A DNA stretch of 64,000 nucleotides from Bilifractor porci (GTDB lineage Bacteria > Bacillota > Clostridia > Lachnospirales > Lachnospiraceae): NCBI RefSeq assembly GCF_009696005.1, contig NZ_VUMV01000008.1, positions 62,001 to 126,000 of the forward strand. Reading direction: 5' to 3'. Positions 8,765 through 17,018 of the stretch are shown here, piece after piece. The number at the start of each line of letters is the position of its first letter. Positions within the stretch are counted from its first letter, which is position 1. The position numbers and the translations under genes are program-made. The notes under the pieces were generated by a model that ran no database searches, was not told where the DNA came from, and saw only the letters and a program-made list of their open reading frames with translations.

Positions 8765-9216
8765 CCCAGTTCTCCCAGCATCTGAGCCGGATTGTCTGCC
8801 GCTTTCACCTTGCCAAATGCCTTGACAATAATGCCATTTTCATCAATCAGATAGGTCGTCCGGACAACGCCCATGCTGACTTTGCCATAATTTTTCTTCT
8901 CTTTCCAGACGTCATATGCCTGAATCACTTCTTTCTCCGGATCGGAGAGAAGCGTAAACGGCAGACCGTATTTTTCCTCAAACTTCTTGTGTGATGCGAC
9001 ACTGTCCTTACTCACTCCAAGCACTACTGCGCCTTTCTCCCGGAACTGCGGATACAGTTCACCGAAAGCACATGCCTGCTTTGTACATCCCGCGGTCATG
9101 TCCTTCGGGTAAAAATACAGGATTACCTTCTGGCCGCGATAATCTGATAAAGATTTCATCTCTCCGTTCTGATCCGGAAGCGTAAATTCCGGCGCTTTTG
9201 TTCCGATCTCTAACAT
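8761..9216 (-). CDS. bcp: Thioredoxin-dependent peroxiredoxin (Bcp/PrxQ)
   Basis: 151 residues, standard length. An N-terminal APEFTLPDQNGEMKSLSDYRGQKVILYFYPKD is followed by the active site TAGCTKQACAF, with peroxidatic Cys and resolving Cys five residues apart as in PrxQ/Bcp enzymes. It reduces hydrogen and organic peroxides in the cytoplasm using thioredoxin. It formerly headed an operon with a yaaA copy, now decayed. A second bcp start fragment is at 22004-22093. Confidence 0.92.
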   Translation of the reverse strand: MLEIGTKAPEFTLPDQNGEMKSLSDYRGQKVILYFYPKDMTAGCTKQACAFGELYPQFREKGAVVLGVSKDSVASHKKFEEKYGLPFTLLSDPEKEVIQAYDVWKEKKNYGKVSMGVVRTTYLIDENGIIVKAFGKVKAADNPAQMLGELG

Positions 9217-9321
9217 AATTTTATTCTCCTTGATCTATTTACCATTTCCTTCCACCCAGCAAATATAGACATATTGAACATACCCATCAACAAATATTCA
9301 AAAACACTCTGTCGTCCCATA

Positions 9322-9624
9322 CTACATTCTCTCATCTAACAATCCGTATTGCCTGTATTTGTCCAGAATCATTTTATAAAACATCCGGTTTCCAAGATAC
9401 TGCCGATAAGCTGCCGTCTTTTCCTTTCCGGCAGCTTTCAGCTTCTTCATTTCTATCTGCTCCCTTTCATTCTGATGTAAAATATCATCAAGCATTTGTT
9501 CAAAGGCTCCTAACCTGTCCATAATTGCCTCACCTGTAATCTGCTGTTTATTTATTGCCATCTCCCTCTGTACGGCTCCGGATTCATCCGTAAATAATGG
9601 CTCCTTTGGTTCCATTATAATCAT
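9322..9624 (-). CDS. Small hypothetical protein
   Basis: 100 residues, charged and mostly helical. Residues 30-75 (EAIMDRLGAFEQMLDDILHQNEREQIEMKKLKAAGKEK) are heptad-like and could form a coiled coil; the tail YRQYLGNRMFYKMILDKYRQYGLL is typical of short conserved Firmicutes proteins of unknown role. GAAGGGG lies about 9 bases before the ATG; a second Met three codons in is an alternative. No function can be named. Confidence 0.5.
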   Translation of the reverse strand: MIIMEPKEPLFTDESGAVQREMAINKQQITGEAIMDRLGAFEQMLDDILHQNEREQIEMKKLKAAGKEKTAAYRQYLGNRMFYKMILDKYRQYGLLDERM

Positions 9625-9761
9625 GAATTGGTACCCCTTCTATTCTTTCTTTCCCAAAACGTAATTTCCCACAGACTTTTTCTTTCATATCAAACCGGTT
9701 GTTGTCTCTTCTGCAGCCATTGCAGATATCCGATGAATCTTTTGTCTGCAAACCAAAGTTT

Positions 9762-11123
9762 TTACATTACCCGCGCACATGGAAACCAGTTCGATTTTTT
9801 CAGAAAATACCATCCATACCCGATCACATCTGCCAGAAACCATCCGATCGGAACCGCCATCCAGATCCCGGCCTCGCCGATAACAGGAGCCAGCAGATAG
9901 GCAAGAACTACCCGTGTTCCCAATGACACAACCGTTAGAATGACTGATATTCCCGGACGTCCGATTCCTCTGTAAAATCCGTATAGAAGAAAAAGGCAGC
10001 CGATACCCATGTAAAAGGCTCCTTCGATGTGCAGATACCGGATGCCGGATGCGAGCACTGCTGTCTCATCCGCTCTGATAAAAATCCGCATGAGAGGTCC
10101 GGCAAAAACGACAACAAGAAGGGATATCAAGACGGAAAAAATCACACTGATCAGAGTCGCTGCCCGGAATCCTTTCCGCTGCCTGTCAACCTTTCCTGCG
10201 CCGCAATTCTGTGAGATAAAGATGGAAAATGCATTTCCAAAGTCCTGAACCGGAAGATAAGCAAACGTATCAATTTTTACACCAGCCGCGAAGGCTGCCA
10301 TCGTGATCGTTCCAAAACTGTCCACAAGACGCTGTACCAGAAGAATACCGAAATTCATGCAGGACTGCTGGACACAGGTCATGCAGGATAAGCCCAGAAT
10401 ATCCCTCAGTACACCCGCGTCAAATCGCCTTTCTTCCGCTTTGGGGATAAAGCGGCGGCATTTTGTCAGAAAATAAAGCAGTATGCCGATTCCGGAAACG
10501 TACTGCGCAATCACCGTTGCAATCGCTGCCCCCTCAATCCCCCACTGAAATACCGGTACAAAGAGAAGGTCAAGGCCGATATTCATCAATGCAGAAACCC
10601 CCAGAAAAACAAGCGGTATTACAGAATTGCCGACCGAACGCAGCAGACACGCGAAAAAATTATACAGCGATGTCGCCATAAGACCTGCAAAAATGATGAT
10701 AAGATATGCTTTCATGTAACTGTAAATTTCCGCTGGAACACTTAAAAAATGAAGAAGCGGATCCGTCACAAGGAACAGCAGGACATTGATCACAGCCGTG
10801 ATCGCCATGATCAAGAAAAACGCATGTAAAATGGCGGATCTGAGGCGATGCATATTTTCTTTACCTAACTCAATGGAAAACAAGACACCCGCTCCCATAG
10901 AAAGGCCGAGAAAAACAGATATAAGAAATGTCATCAGGGAATACGCCGAACCAACCGCAGCCAGTGCACCGCTCCCGATAAACTTACCAACAATTAATGT
11001 GTCCGTAAGATTGTAGAACTGCTGAAGGAGATCACCGGCGATCATAGGCAGCGCGAATAAAATCAGCCCTTCCACAATCCTGCAATTCGTCAGGTCAAGA
11101 TAATTTTTCTCCTTGATATGCAA
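9762..11123 (-). CDS. MATE-family efflux transporter
   Basis: 453 residues with 12 hydrophobic helices arranged as two six-helix bundles. MATE-like positions include FALPMIAGDLLQQFYNLTDTLIVGKFIG near the N-terminus and GPLMRIFI and RGIGRPGIS in the second half. Such proteins export drugs or metabolites using sodium or proton gradients. It is transcribed alone; a strong bidirectional terminator lies upstream at 11252-11294. Confidence 0.9.
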   Translation of the reverse strand: MHIKEKNYLDLTNCRIVEGLILFALPMIAGDLLQQFYNLTDTLIVGKFIGSGALAAVGSAYSLMTFLISVFLGLSMGAGVLFSIELGKENMHRLRSAILHAFFLIMAITAVINVLLFLVTDPLLHFLSVPAEIYSYMKAYLIIIFAGLMATSLYNFFACLLRSVGNSVIPLVFLGVSALMNIGLDLLFVPVFQWGIEGAAIATVIAQYVSGIGILLYFLTKCRRFIPKAEERRFDAGVLRDILGLSCMTCVQQSCMNFGILLVQRLVDSFGTITMAAFAAGVKIDTFAYLPVQDFGNAFSIFISQNCGAGKVDRQRKGFRAATLISVIFSVLISLLVVVFAGPLMRIFIRADETAVLASGIRYLHIEGAFYMGIGCLFLLYGFYRGIGRPGISVILTVVSLGTRVVLAYLLAPVIGEAGIWMAVPIGWFLADVIGYGWYFLKKSNWFPCARVM

Positions 11124-11251
11124 TATCTCCGGTCCTTTCGCTTTCGTTTTGTGTTCTCATCATATCATTTTATAGTGCATGTGCATGGGGTAAGTTTTAA
11201 AATGAACTGCGAAAGGAGATATTAAATCTCCACTCGCAATTCTTTCCCCCT

Positions 11252-11294
11252 AAAAAAATAGTGCTGCGAGACAATCTCGCAGCACTATTTTTTT
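11252..11294. terminator. Strong bidirectional terminator hairpin
   Basis: A perfect 20-bp inverted repeat with a 3-base loop: AAAAAAATAGTGCTGCGAGA, loop CAA, then its complement ending in seven T. Runs of A on one side and T on the other fit termination in either direction. No complete gene lies immediately before it on either strand, and the plus-strand ORF at 11317 starts 22 bases after it, so it may be the relic terminator of a lost gene or an attenuator for that ORF. Confidence 0.7.
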
Positions 11295-11316
11295 ATTTTT
11301 TAGAAGGAGAAAAACT

Positions 11317-11622
11317 ATGAAAAAAATCATCAATGGGAAGAAGTATGATACGGACACAGCGAATTGTGTCGGCGACTGGGCGAACGGATATGGCCATGGC
11401 GATTTCCAGTATGCTGAAGAAAGACTGTACCGCAAAAGAACCGGAGAATTTTTCCTTCACGGTGAAGGAGGAGCAATGAGCAATTATGCTGAAAGCTACG
11501 GCAACGAAAGATACGGCGGTGAGAAGATCATTCCCCTTTCCGAGAATGAAGCAAAGAAATGGGCAGAGAATCATCTGAACGGTGACGAATACGAAAAAAT
11601 CTTTGGATCAGTCGATGAGTGA
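11317..11622 (+). CDS. Small mobile-element-type hypothetical protein
   Basis: 101 residues; the ATG follows AGAAGGAG at good spacing. It opens MKKIINGKKYDTDTANCVGD and continues with RLYRKRTGEFFLHGEGG and a C-terminal ENEAKKWAENHLNGDEYEKIFG. This pattern recurs in Firmicutes plasmids and integrative elements, usually beside replication or regulatory genes; the biochemical role is unknown. It is followed by another short ORF remnant and then structured element A, so this is probably a small island of element-derived DNA. Confidence 0.65.
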   Translation: MKKIINGKKYDTDTANCVGDWANGYGHGDFQYAEERLYRKRTGEFFLHGEGGAMSNYAESYGNERYGGEKIIPLSENEAKKWAENHLNGDEYEKIFGSVDE

Positions 11623-11688
11623 CTGAAAAGGAGAAAGAACGATTGGTAGATTCAATTATCCTATGGATATTTTAAGGAAGGCAAAACT

Positions 11689-11781
11689 ATGAAAACTGAT
11701 ATTACTGCCAAGATTTACAAAAAAGCATTCGGAGTTGATCTGGATGATAAAGATGTCAACAAGCACGTGAAAGCTGTGATA
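11689..11781 (+). pseudogene. Hypothetical protein, truncated at structured element A
   Basis: The ATG at 11689 with AAGG upstream opens MKTDITAKIYKKAFGVDLD and continues to NKHVKAVI, 31 residues of protein-like composition. From about 11782 the frame runs into noncoding sequence that leads into structured element A. The frame stays open to 12072, but the tail (rich in Pro, Cys, Leu) overlaps the conserved noncoding blocks and is unlikely to be protein. Function unknown. Confidence 0.4.
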
Positions 11782-11843
11782 TCATGCAAATCCTCCATGC
11801 TAAATCCATGCAGGGTATGTCCTGCTATGTTTTTCTATGCATT

Positions 11844-12252
11844 GGGCGGGAAATCGCTTCCCGCCCGACTATCGATAAAGCCGTTTCATGGCGGCTTCAT
11901 GTCAAATATGATCTCTTCGTATTTGTCCCCGACACCCCCGAAGATGCAGGCACTCTGTCCTGCGGGAATCCATTCAGGCATCCGTCTGCTAACGGCATCA
12001 TGGGACTCTAACCCCTCCGTGGTTCTCACCGAGCTGCGTACAGAAGTATCATTGTGCTGGGACGGATCATAGCTGTATCCGGAAGCAATCCGGACTTACA
12101 GACCGGTCCGCGCTTCCGTCATTTCTGATGATCCTCGCGCTTTCCGCTGATGTAACTCCCCGTCACAGGGTTGTACCTGAAGAATGCATATGCAGTTTTC
12201 AAGGATCGGAGATTCGGAGCTGTTTGGCTCCTGACATGTACAAGTTTAGCCG
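11844..12252 (-). ncRNA. Candidate structured RNA, copy A
   Basis: This roughly 410-bp segment shares three highly conserved blocks, in the same order and orientation, with copy B at 31848-32258. One 28-base block is identical (12007-12034 and 32004-32031); others are CGTATTTGTCCCCGAC (from 11918) and CGTCACAGGG followed by CTGAAGAATGC (from 12161). Between blocks the sequences differ but the hairpins are kept: GGGCGGGAA/TTCCCGCCC (11844-11866), AAGCCG/CGGCTT (around 11878-11898) and GCAGG/CCTGC (around 11946-11963). Conserved blocks plus compensating stems argue for RNA. Strand is inferred from copy B's position upstream of a minus-strand gene. The class is not recognised. Confidence 0.65.
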
Positions 12253-12486
12253 GGGAAGAGATAAGATCTTAGGGACAGGTAATGGAAATTTACTACTGTG
12301 ACTGTAAAGATTTGCAGATTCGCGAAGTCCATATTAATAACAGACCGATAGAAAAGAAGAGTCAGAATAGGGCAGGTATAAAGCAACGCACTAAAAAGCA
12401 CCCCGTTTGCCCGGAATTGTCTGGCAAACAGGATGCGTCAATTTAATACTGGCAGAATAACTATTTGATAACTTCAAGCTCTCTAA
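12253..12486. other. Noncoding gap with one hairpin
   Basis: No gene can be supported here. The only clear structure is GTTTGCC/GGCAAAC at about 12404-12428, a 7-bp stem with an 11-base loop, possibly a terminator. It separates structured element A from the uvrA-like gene. Confidence 0.4.
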
Positions 12487-12523
12487 CAAAAAAAGACCGC
12501 AGCATTTCGCTGCGGCTAAAAAA
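12487..12523 (-). terminator. Rho-independent terminator of the uvrA-like gene
   Basis: A CCGCAGC/GCTGCGG stem with a 5-base loop (12497-12515) is flanked by an A run on the left and A-rich sequence on the right. Read on the minus strand it ends in TCTTTTTTT, 50 bases after the stop of the uvrA-like gene. Confidence 0.8.
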
Positions 12524-12573
12524 TGATGTCCTATCACAAACTTTCATCCTTGGCTTTCTGTTCAGGTTGTTCG

Positions 12574-15090
12574 TTACAGAAATCTTGCCGTGACACTCTC
12601 CCTGCAGGCCTTGACCTCTTCGAGTGTCCCTGCGGCGACAATTCTGCCGCCCTCTTTGCCGCCTCCCGGTCCCATATCCAGGAGATAGTCCGCACTGTGA
12701 ATGACATCCAGGTCGTGCTCGATCACGATGACGGTGGCACCCTGGTCGAGGAGGGTCTGGAACACGGTAAGAAGCGTACGCACGTCCCGGGGATGCAGGC
12801 CGATCGTCGGCTCATCGAAGACAAATACGGAGCCCTCCTGGGGACGTCCCATCTCGGAGGCGAGCTTTAGCCGCTGCGCCTCTCCGCCGGAGAGTCCTGG
12901 CGTCTCCTCGCCCAGCGTCAGGTAGCCAAGGCCCAGGTCATGCAGCACCTGCAGGCGCTTTCGCACCACAGGAAGACTCTGGCAGGCCTCCAGCGCCTCA
13001 TCCACGGTGGCCGCCATCAGCTGGGGCAGTGTATAGGACTGTCCTCTGGAATTGGTCCAGTGGATCTCTCCCGCCTGCTTTCCATACCGGGTGCCCCCGC
13101 AGTCGGGGCATGGGATCTCCACTTCCGGAAGAAACTGCACGTCCAGACTGATGGTCCCCGTTCCGTCGCAGGTGGGGCAGCGAAGGCTCCCCGTGTTGTA
13201 GGAGAAGGCACCGGCCTTCATTCCGGCCCGCTTTGCCTCCTCGGTCTTTGCAAAGACCTTCCGCAGCTCGTCGTGAACATTGGCATAGGTTGCCACCGTG
13301 GAGCGCACGTTGATGCCGATCGGGGTGGAGTCAATGAGCTGGGCCCTTGTGATCCCCGGCGCATCGACCGATACCACGTGGGCGGGAAGCGCCGTCCCAT
13401 TAATGCTGCTCTGCAGGGCGGGGATCAGGCTCTCCAGAACGAGGGTGGTCTTTCCGGATCCCGACACCCCGGTCACGACGCAGAGCCGTCCCTTGGGAAA
13501 GACCGCGGTGAGGGGCTGCACCGTATGGATTGCCTGGGTCTGCAGCCGGATCTCTCCCTTTTCAAAGAGCGCTTCCCTGCTGCACCTTGTCCGGACCGGC
13601 TCCCCGGTATTTCCCGCGAGAAAGGGACCGATGACGGAGCGCGGGTTCTTTTCAACCTCCTCCACGGTTCCCTCCGCGATGACCTGCCCGCCCTCCTTGC
13701 CGGCGGCAGGACCCATCTCCACCATCCAGTCCGCCTTCTTTAAGATGTTGGTGTCGTGATCCACCAGGACCACCGTGTTGCCGTCGGCGATGAGATCGTC
13801 CATCACCCCGGAGAGGCCCTCCAGGTTGGCGGGATGGAGGCCGATAGAGGGCTCATCCAGGACATAGAGGACGCCCGTGGTCCGGTTTCGCACTGCCCTG
13901 GCAAGCTGCATTCTCTGCCGCTCTCCATTGGAAAGCGTGGAGGCGGCCCGGTCCAGAGACAGGTAGACAAGGCCAAGATCGAGGAGCCGCGCCGCAGTAT
14001 CCTGAAAGGCGGTGCAGATGCTCTCCGCCATCGGGCGCAGGTACTCCGGGAGGGAGGCGGGGATCCCATCCACCCAGGAGACGAGCTCCGTCAGTGTCAT
14101 CTTGCAGGCATCAGCCAGAGAGATGCCCCGAAGGCGCGGTGCCCTCGCCTCCTCCGAGAGCCTTGTCCCGTGACAGTCCGGGCAGATGTCGGTCTTCAAA
14201 AACCGCGCCACCCGCTTCATGCCCTTCTCGTCCTTCACATGGGACAGGGCGTTTTCCACCGTGTAGGTGGCATTGAAATAGGTAAAGTCCATGTCCCCTG
14301 CCGCACCAGTCGTGTGGTTCTGGTAGACGATGTTCGTCTTGACCGCCGGGCCGTGAAAGACGATGTCCCGCTCCTTCGGGGTCAGGTCTTTGAAGGGGAC
14401 ATCGGTGCGCACGCCGAGCTTTCGCACGATGTCCTTCATCAGGGACCACATGAGGGTCTGCCAGGGCAGAACCGCCCCCTCGTCGATGGAGAGGCTCTCA
14501 TCCGGCACCAGGGTCGACTCATCCACGGTGCGCACCACGCCGGTTCCCTGGCAGGTCTTGCAGGCACCCCGGGAGTTGAACGCAAGGTCCTCCGCACCGG
14601 GGCCAAAAAAGTGGGCGCCGCAGACCGGGCAGACGATCTCCTTTTCCGCCGCCACATTCATTGTGGGCGGAACGTAGTGGCCGTTGGGGCAGCGGTGGCT
14701 TGCAAGGCGCGAGAACATCAGCCGCAGGCTGTTGAGGAGTTCGGTGGATGTGCCGAAGGTGCTGCGCACCCCGGGCACGCCGGGGCGCTGGTGCAGGGCA
14801 AGCGCCGCCGGTACGTACCAGACCTCGTCCACCTGTGCCTTCTCCGCCTGGGTCATCCGCCGCCTTGTGTAAGTGGAGAGGGCCTCCAGGTAGCGCCGGG
14901 ACCCCTCCGCGTAGAGAACTCCCAGGGCCAGGGAGGACTTGCCGGATCCGGAGACCCCGGCGATCGCCGTGATCTGATGCAGGGGAATGTCAACGTTGAT
15001 GTTCTTTAAGTTGTGGACCCTTGCACCCCGGACCTTGATCGCCCTGGGCTGCATGTGGATGGCTCTGTCTGTTTCGGTTCGATGTTCCAT
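12574..15090 (-). CDS. UvrA-like excinuclease ATPase (short, UvrA2/DrrC type)
   Basis: 838 residues, shorter than housekeeping UvrA (about 940). It carries two ABC modules: Walker A GVSGSGKSSLALGVL near residue 45 and GVSGSGKTTLVLESL near residue 545; signatures LSNGERQRM and LSGGEAQRLK; Walker B LYVLDEPSIGLHP and VFVFDEPTIGLHP. Zinc-binding pairs are CPVCGAHF, CKTCQGTG/CPDCHGT and CPTCDGTG/CPDCGGT. Such short UvrA proteins accompany antibiotic production and resistance and may remove intercalating drugs from DNA. GC content is clearly higher than in flanking genes, suggesting transfer. An ATG with AGAGGAG before it is used; its own terminator follows. Confidence 0.9.
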   Translation of the reverse strand: MEHRTETDRAIHMQPRAIKVRGARVHNLKNINVDIPLHQITAIAGVSGSGKSSLALGVLYAEGSRRYLEALSTYTRRRMTQAEKAQVDEVWYVPAALALHQRPGVPGVRSTFGTSTELLNSLRLMFSRLASHRCPNGHYVPPTMNVAAEKEIVCPVCGAHFFGPGAEDLAFNSRGACKTCQGTGVVRTVDESTLVPDESLSIDEGAVLPWQTLMWSLMKDIVRKLGVRTDVPFKDLTPKERDIVFHGPAVKTNIVYQNHTTGAAGDMDFTYFNATYTVENALSHVKDEKGMKRVARFLKTDICPDCHGTRLSEEARAPRLRGISLADACKMTLTELVSWVDGIPASLPEYLRPMAESICTAFQDTAARLLDLGLVYLSLDRAASTLSNGERQRMQLARAVRNRTTGVLYVLDEPSIGLHPANLEGLSGVMDDLIADGNTVVLVDHDTNILKKADWMVEMGPAAGKEGGQVIAEGTVEEVEKNPRSVIGPFLAGNTGEPVRTRCSREALFEKGEIRLQTQAIHTVQPLTAVFPKGRLCVVTGVSGSGKTTLVLESLIPALQSSINGTALPAHVVSVDAPGITRAQLIDSTPIGINVRSTVATYANVHDELRKVFAKTEEAKRAGMKAGAFSYNTGSLRCPTCDGTGTISLDVQFLPEVEIPCPDCGGTRYGKQAGEIHWTNSRGQSYTLPQLMAATVDEALEACQSLPVVRKRLQVLHDLGLGYLTLGEETPGLSGGEAQRLKLASEMGRPQEGSVFVFDEPTIGLHPRDVRTLLTVFQTLLDQGATVIVIEHDLDVIHSADYLLDMGPGGGKEGGRIVAAGTLEEVKACRESVTARFL

Positions 15091-15164
15091 TCCGCTCTCC
15101 TCTTGTCACTTCTGAAGTAATTACAAAAGAAAGAATTACTGCCTCTATAAATTATTCATCTATT

Positions 15165-15602
15165 TTAGTGATGAGCGTTTTCATATGCTCTTTGGATTTC
15201 CTTCGGCAAGCGGTCGGGAAGCAGTGCCTTTAGTCTGTCCTCACTGCCGTCTTTGATTGCCTGCTCATAATACCAACATTTGAATTTCAGCATATCCAGT
15301 GCCTGATTCATGTGCATGATCTCCGCTTCCATGTGGGCTTTCCGCTCCTCAAACATGGCCTTGCGTTGGGGATAGGTGGATGGGCCTTCAGCGCACCAAT
15401 CCATGAACTGCCGGATGTCCTTGATCTCCATGCCGGCTTTTTTCAGACACTCGATGACCCGGAGTGCTTCAATCTCCGCCTCACTAAACTTCCGGATACC
15501 AGATACCCGCTCCATGTTCGGGAAAAGCCCCTGCTTGTCATAATAGCGCAGCGTAGAGATGGGTAATCCGAACATCTCCGCCACCTGTCCAATCGTGTAC
15601 AT
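15165..15602 (-). CDS. MerR-family transcriptional regulator
   Basis: 145 residues. The N-terminal winged helix MYTIGQVAEMFGLPISTLRYYDKQGLFP is canonical MerR, followed by the ALRVIECLKKAGMEIKDIRQFM helices and a coiled-coil dimerisation region (residues 85-115). The AGGAG ribosome binding site is close to the ATG. It is divergent from the flavodoxin/CMD-cupin/hydrolase operon at 15706, with a MerR-type promoter between. The effector is unknown; relatives of this length sense aldehydes, quinones or other electrophiles. Confidence 0.9.
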   Translation of the reverse strand: MYTIGQVAEMFGLPISTLRYYDKQGLFPNMERVSGIRKFSEAEIEALRVIECLKKAGMEIKDIRQFMDWCAEGPSTYPQRKAMFEERKAHMEAEIMHMNQALDMLKFKCWYYEQAIKDGSEDRLKALLPDRLPKEIQRAYENAHH

Positions 15603-15634
15603 AAAATGCTCCTAAAAATTTTTTCAAAAAACTC

Positions 15635-15665
15635 TTGACCTAAAGTTAGGTTTAGGTATTATCAA
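15635..15665 (+). promoter_or_regulatory. MerR-type promoter with operator dyad
   Basis: A TTGACC -35 box (15635-15640) is followed at 19-bp spacing by a weak -10 (TATCAA, 15660-15665); TATTAT at 16 bp is an alternative. Within the spacer is a perfect dyad CCTAAA-N6-TTTAGG (15639-15656). An operator centred in an over-long spacer is the hallmark of MerR-activated promoters, so the adjacent MerR protein very likely activates the downstream operon here. Confidence 0.75.
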
Positions 15666-15705
15666 GATAATAACACAAAAAAAACCTGAGTGCAAGGAGT
15701 GTTTT

Positions 15706-16248
15706 ATGATGAGTAAAAAAGTATTGATTATTTCTTCAAGCCCCCGCAAGGGCGGCAATTCGGAGACGTTGGCGGCAGCCTTTGCTAAGGGTGCGCAGGA
15801 AGCTGGTCATCAGGTAGAGACTGTGTTTCTGCGGGAAAAGCAGGTTGGCTTCTGCAAGGGCTGCCTCGCCTGCCTGAATCTTGGGCACTGCGTCATCCAA
15901 GACGATGCCGTGGAAATTGCCGCCAAAATGCACGATGCAAATGTGCTGGTGTTCGCAACGCCTGTCTACTATTACTGCGTCAGCGGTCAGCTCAAGACTA
16001 TGCTGGACCGTGCCAACCCGCTGTTCGATACGGACTACGCCTTTACGAAAGCCTATCTGCTTGCAACGGCAGCAGAGGACGCACCGGAGACCTTTGCGGG
16101 TACAGAGAAGGCCGTACAGGGCTGGGTGGATTGCTTCCCCCGCTGTGCGCTGGTTGGCACTGTGTTTACAGGCGGCGTAAACGGTGTGGGAGAGATCGCA
16201 GGTCATATTGCGCTGGAGCAAGCTTATCAGATGGGCAAGGAGGTGTGA
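15706..16248 (+). CDS. Flavodoxin-family / NADPH-dependent FMN reductase
   Basis: 180 residues. The FMN phosphate-binding loop SSSPRKGGNSETLA is near residue 10, followed by the cysteine-containing GFCKGCLACLNLGHCVIQDD and FATPVYYYCVSGQLKTMLDR, characteristic of iron-sulfur-flavoprotein-like NAD(P)H oxidoreductases. It reduces small electrophiles or FMN in the cytoplasm. AAGGAG precedes the ATG pair. First gene of a tightly spaced operon under the MerR promoter. Confidence 0.88.
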   Translation: MMSKKVLIISSSPRKGGNSETLAAAFAKGAQEAGHQVETVFLREKQVGFCKGCLACLNLGHCVIQDDAVEIAAKMHDANVLVFATPVYYYCVSGQLKTMLDRANPLFDTDYAFTKAYLLATAAEDAPETFAGTEKAVQGWVDCFPRCALVGTVFTGGVNGVGEIAGHIALEQAYQMGKEV

Positions 16249-16251
16249 GCT

Positions 16252-17016
16252 ATGGCAGTCAAACAAACGGCAGGCAGAGAGGCTCTGGGGGAATTTGCTC
16301 CCAAATTTGCGGAATTGAATGATGATGTGCTGTTCGGGCAGGTGTGGAGCCGAGGAGACAAGCTTTCCCTGCGTGATCGCAGCATTGTAACCATAGTTGC
16401 ATTGATGGCGCAGGGACTGACGGATTCGTCTTTTCAGTACCATCTGATTTCAGCAAAAAACAACGGTGTAACCAAAACGGAAATTGCGGAAATCCTGACA
16501 CATGCGGCATTCTATGCAGGCTGGCCAAAGGCATGGGCTGCCTTCCGTATGGCAAAAGAGGTGTGGGCGGAGGACGATGCCGCCGACGCAAAAGCCAAGC
16601 ATCAGAACGAAATGGTTTTCCCCATCGGTGCACCCAATGATGCCTTTGCGAAATATTTTATTGGGCAAAGCTATCTCGCACCTCTTTCTACGCAGCAGGT
16701 TGGCATTTTCAATGTGACCTTTGAGCCAGGATGCCGCAACAACTGGCACATTCATCATGCCAGAAATGGTGGCGGTCAGATTCTTGTTTGCGTGGCCGGA
16801 CGAGGTTACTATCAGGAATGGGGCAAACCGGCACAGGAGCTGCGCCCCGGCAGTGTGGTAAATATTCCTGTTGGTGTAAAGCACTGGCACGGCGCTGCAC
16901 CGGATAGCTGGTTCTCCCATCTGGCGGTAGAGGTTCCGGGGGACGAAACCTCCAATGAATGGTTGGAGGCCGTGGACAACACAGCATATTTTAAGGCAAC
17001 AAGCAAGGAGGTCTGA
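16252..17016 (+). CDS. Carboxymuconolactone decarboxylase-cupin fusion protein
   Basis: 254 residues in two domains. Residues 5-110 are an AhpD/CMD-like helical domain (LRDRSIVTIVALMAQG, FQYHLISAKNNGVTKTEIAEILTHAAFYAGWPKAW). Residues 130-245 are a cupin barrel with metal-ligand histidines in CRNNWHIHHARNGGGQI and NIPVGVKHWHGAAPDSWFSH. Fusions of this kind are common in clostridial stress operons and may handle peroxides or quinone-like substrates; the exact reaction is unknown. It starts 3 bases after the flavodoxin stop, indicating one transcript. Confidence 0.88.
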   Translation: MAVKQTAGREALGEFAPKFAELNDDVLFGQVWSRGDKLSLRDRSIVTIVALMAQGLTDSSFQYHLISAKNNGVTKTEIAEILTHAAFYAGWPKAWAAFRMAKEVWAEDDAADAKAKHQNEMVFPIGAPNDAFAKYFIGQSYLAPLSTQQVGIFNVTFEPGCRNNWHIHHARNGGGQILVCVAGRGYYQEWGKPAQELRPGSVVNIPVGVKHWHGAAPDSWFSHLAVEVPGDETSNEWLEAVDNTAYFKATSKEV

Positions 17017-17018
17017 AT

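Noticed and set aside
11782-12072. Extension of the ORF at 11689 through the structured element
   Set aside because: Its amino acid sequence is not protein-like, and copy B of the same conserved blocks has no matching open frame, so the conservation is not at protein level.
12940-15009. Long plus-strand frames opposite the uvrA-like gene (up to 417 codons)
   Set aside because: They are mirror frames of a GC-rich gene: no ribosome binding sites, no domain-like sequence and the minus strand carries full UvrA motifs.
13756-15009. Possible CRISPR array or repeats in GC-rich region
   Set aside because: The apparent repetition is from the two homologous ABC modules in the protein, not spaced direct repeats. 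No CRISPR repeat-spacer pattern was found anywhere in the window.
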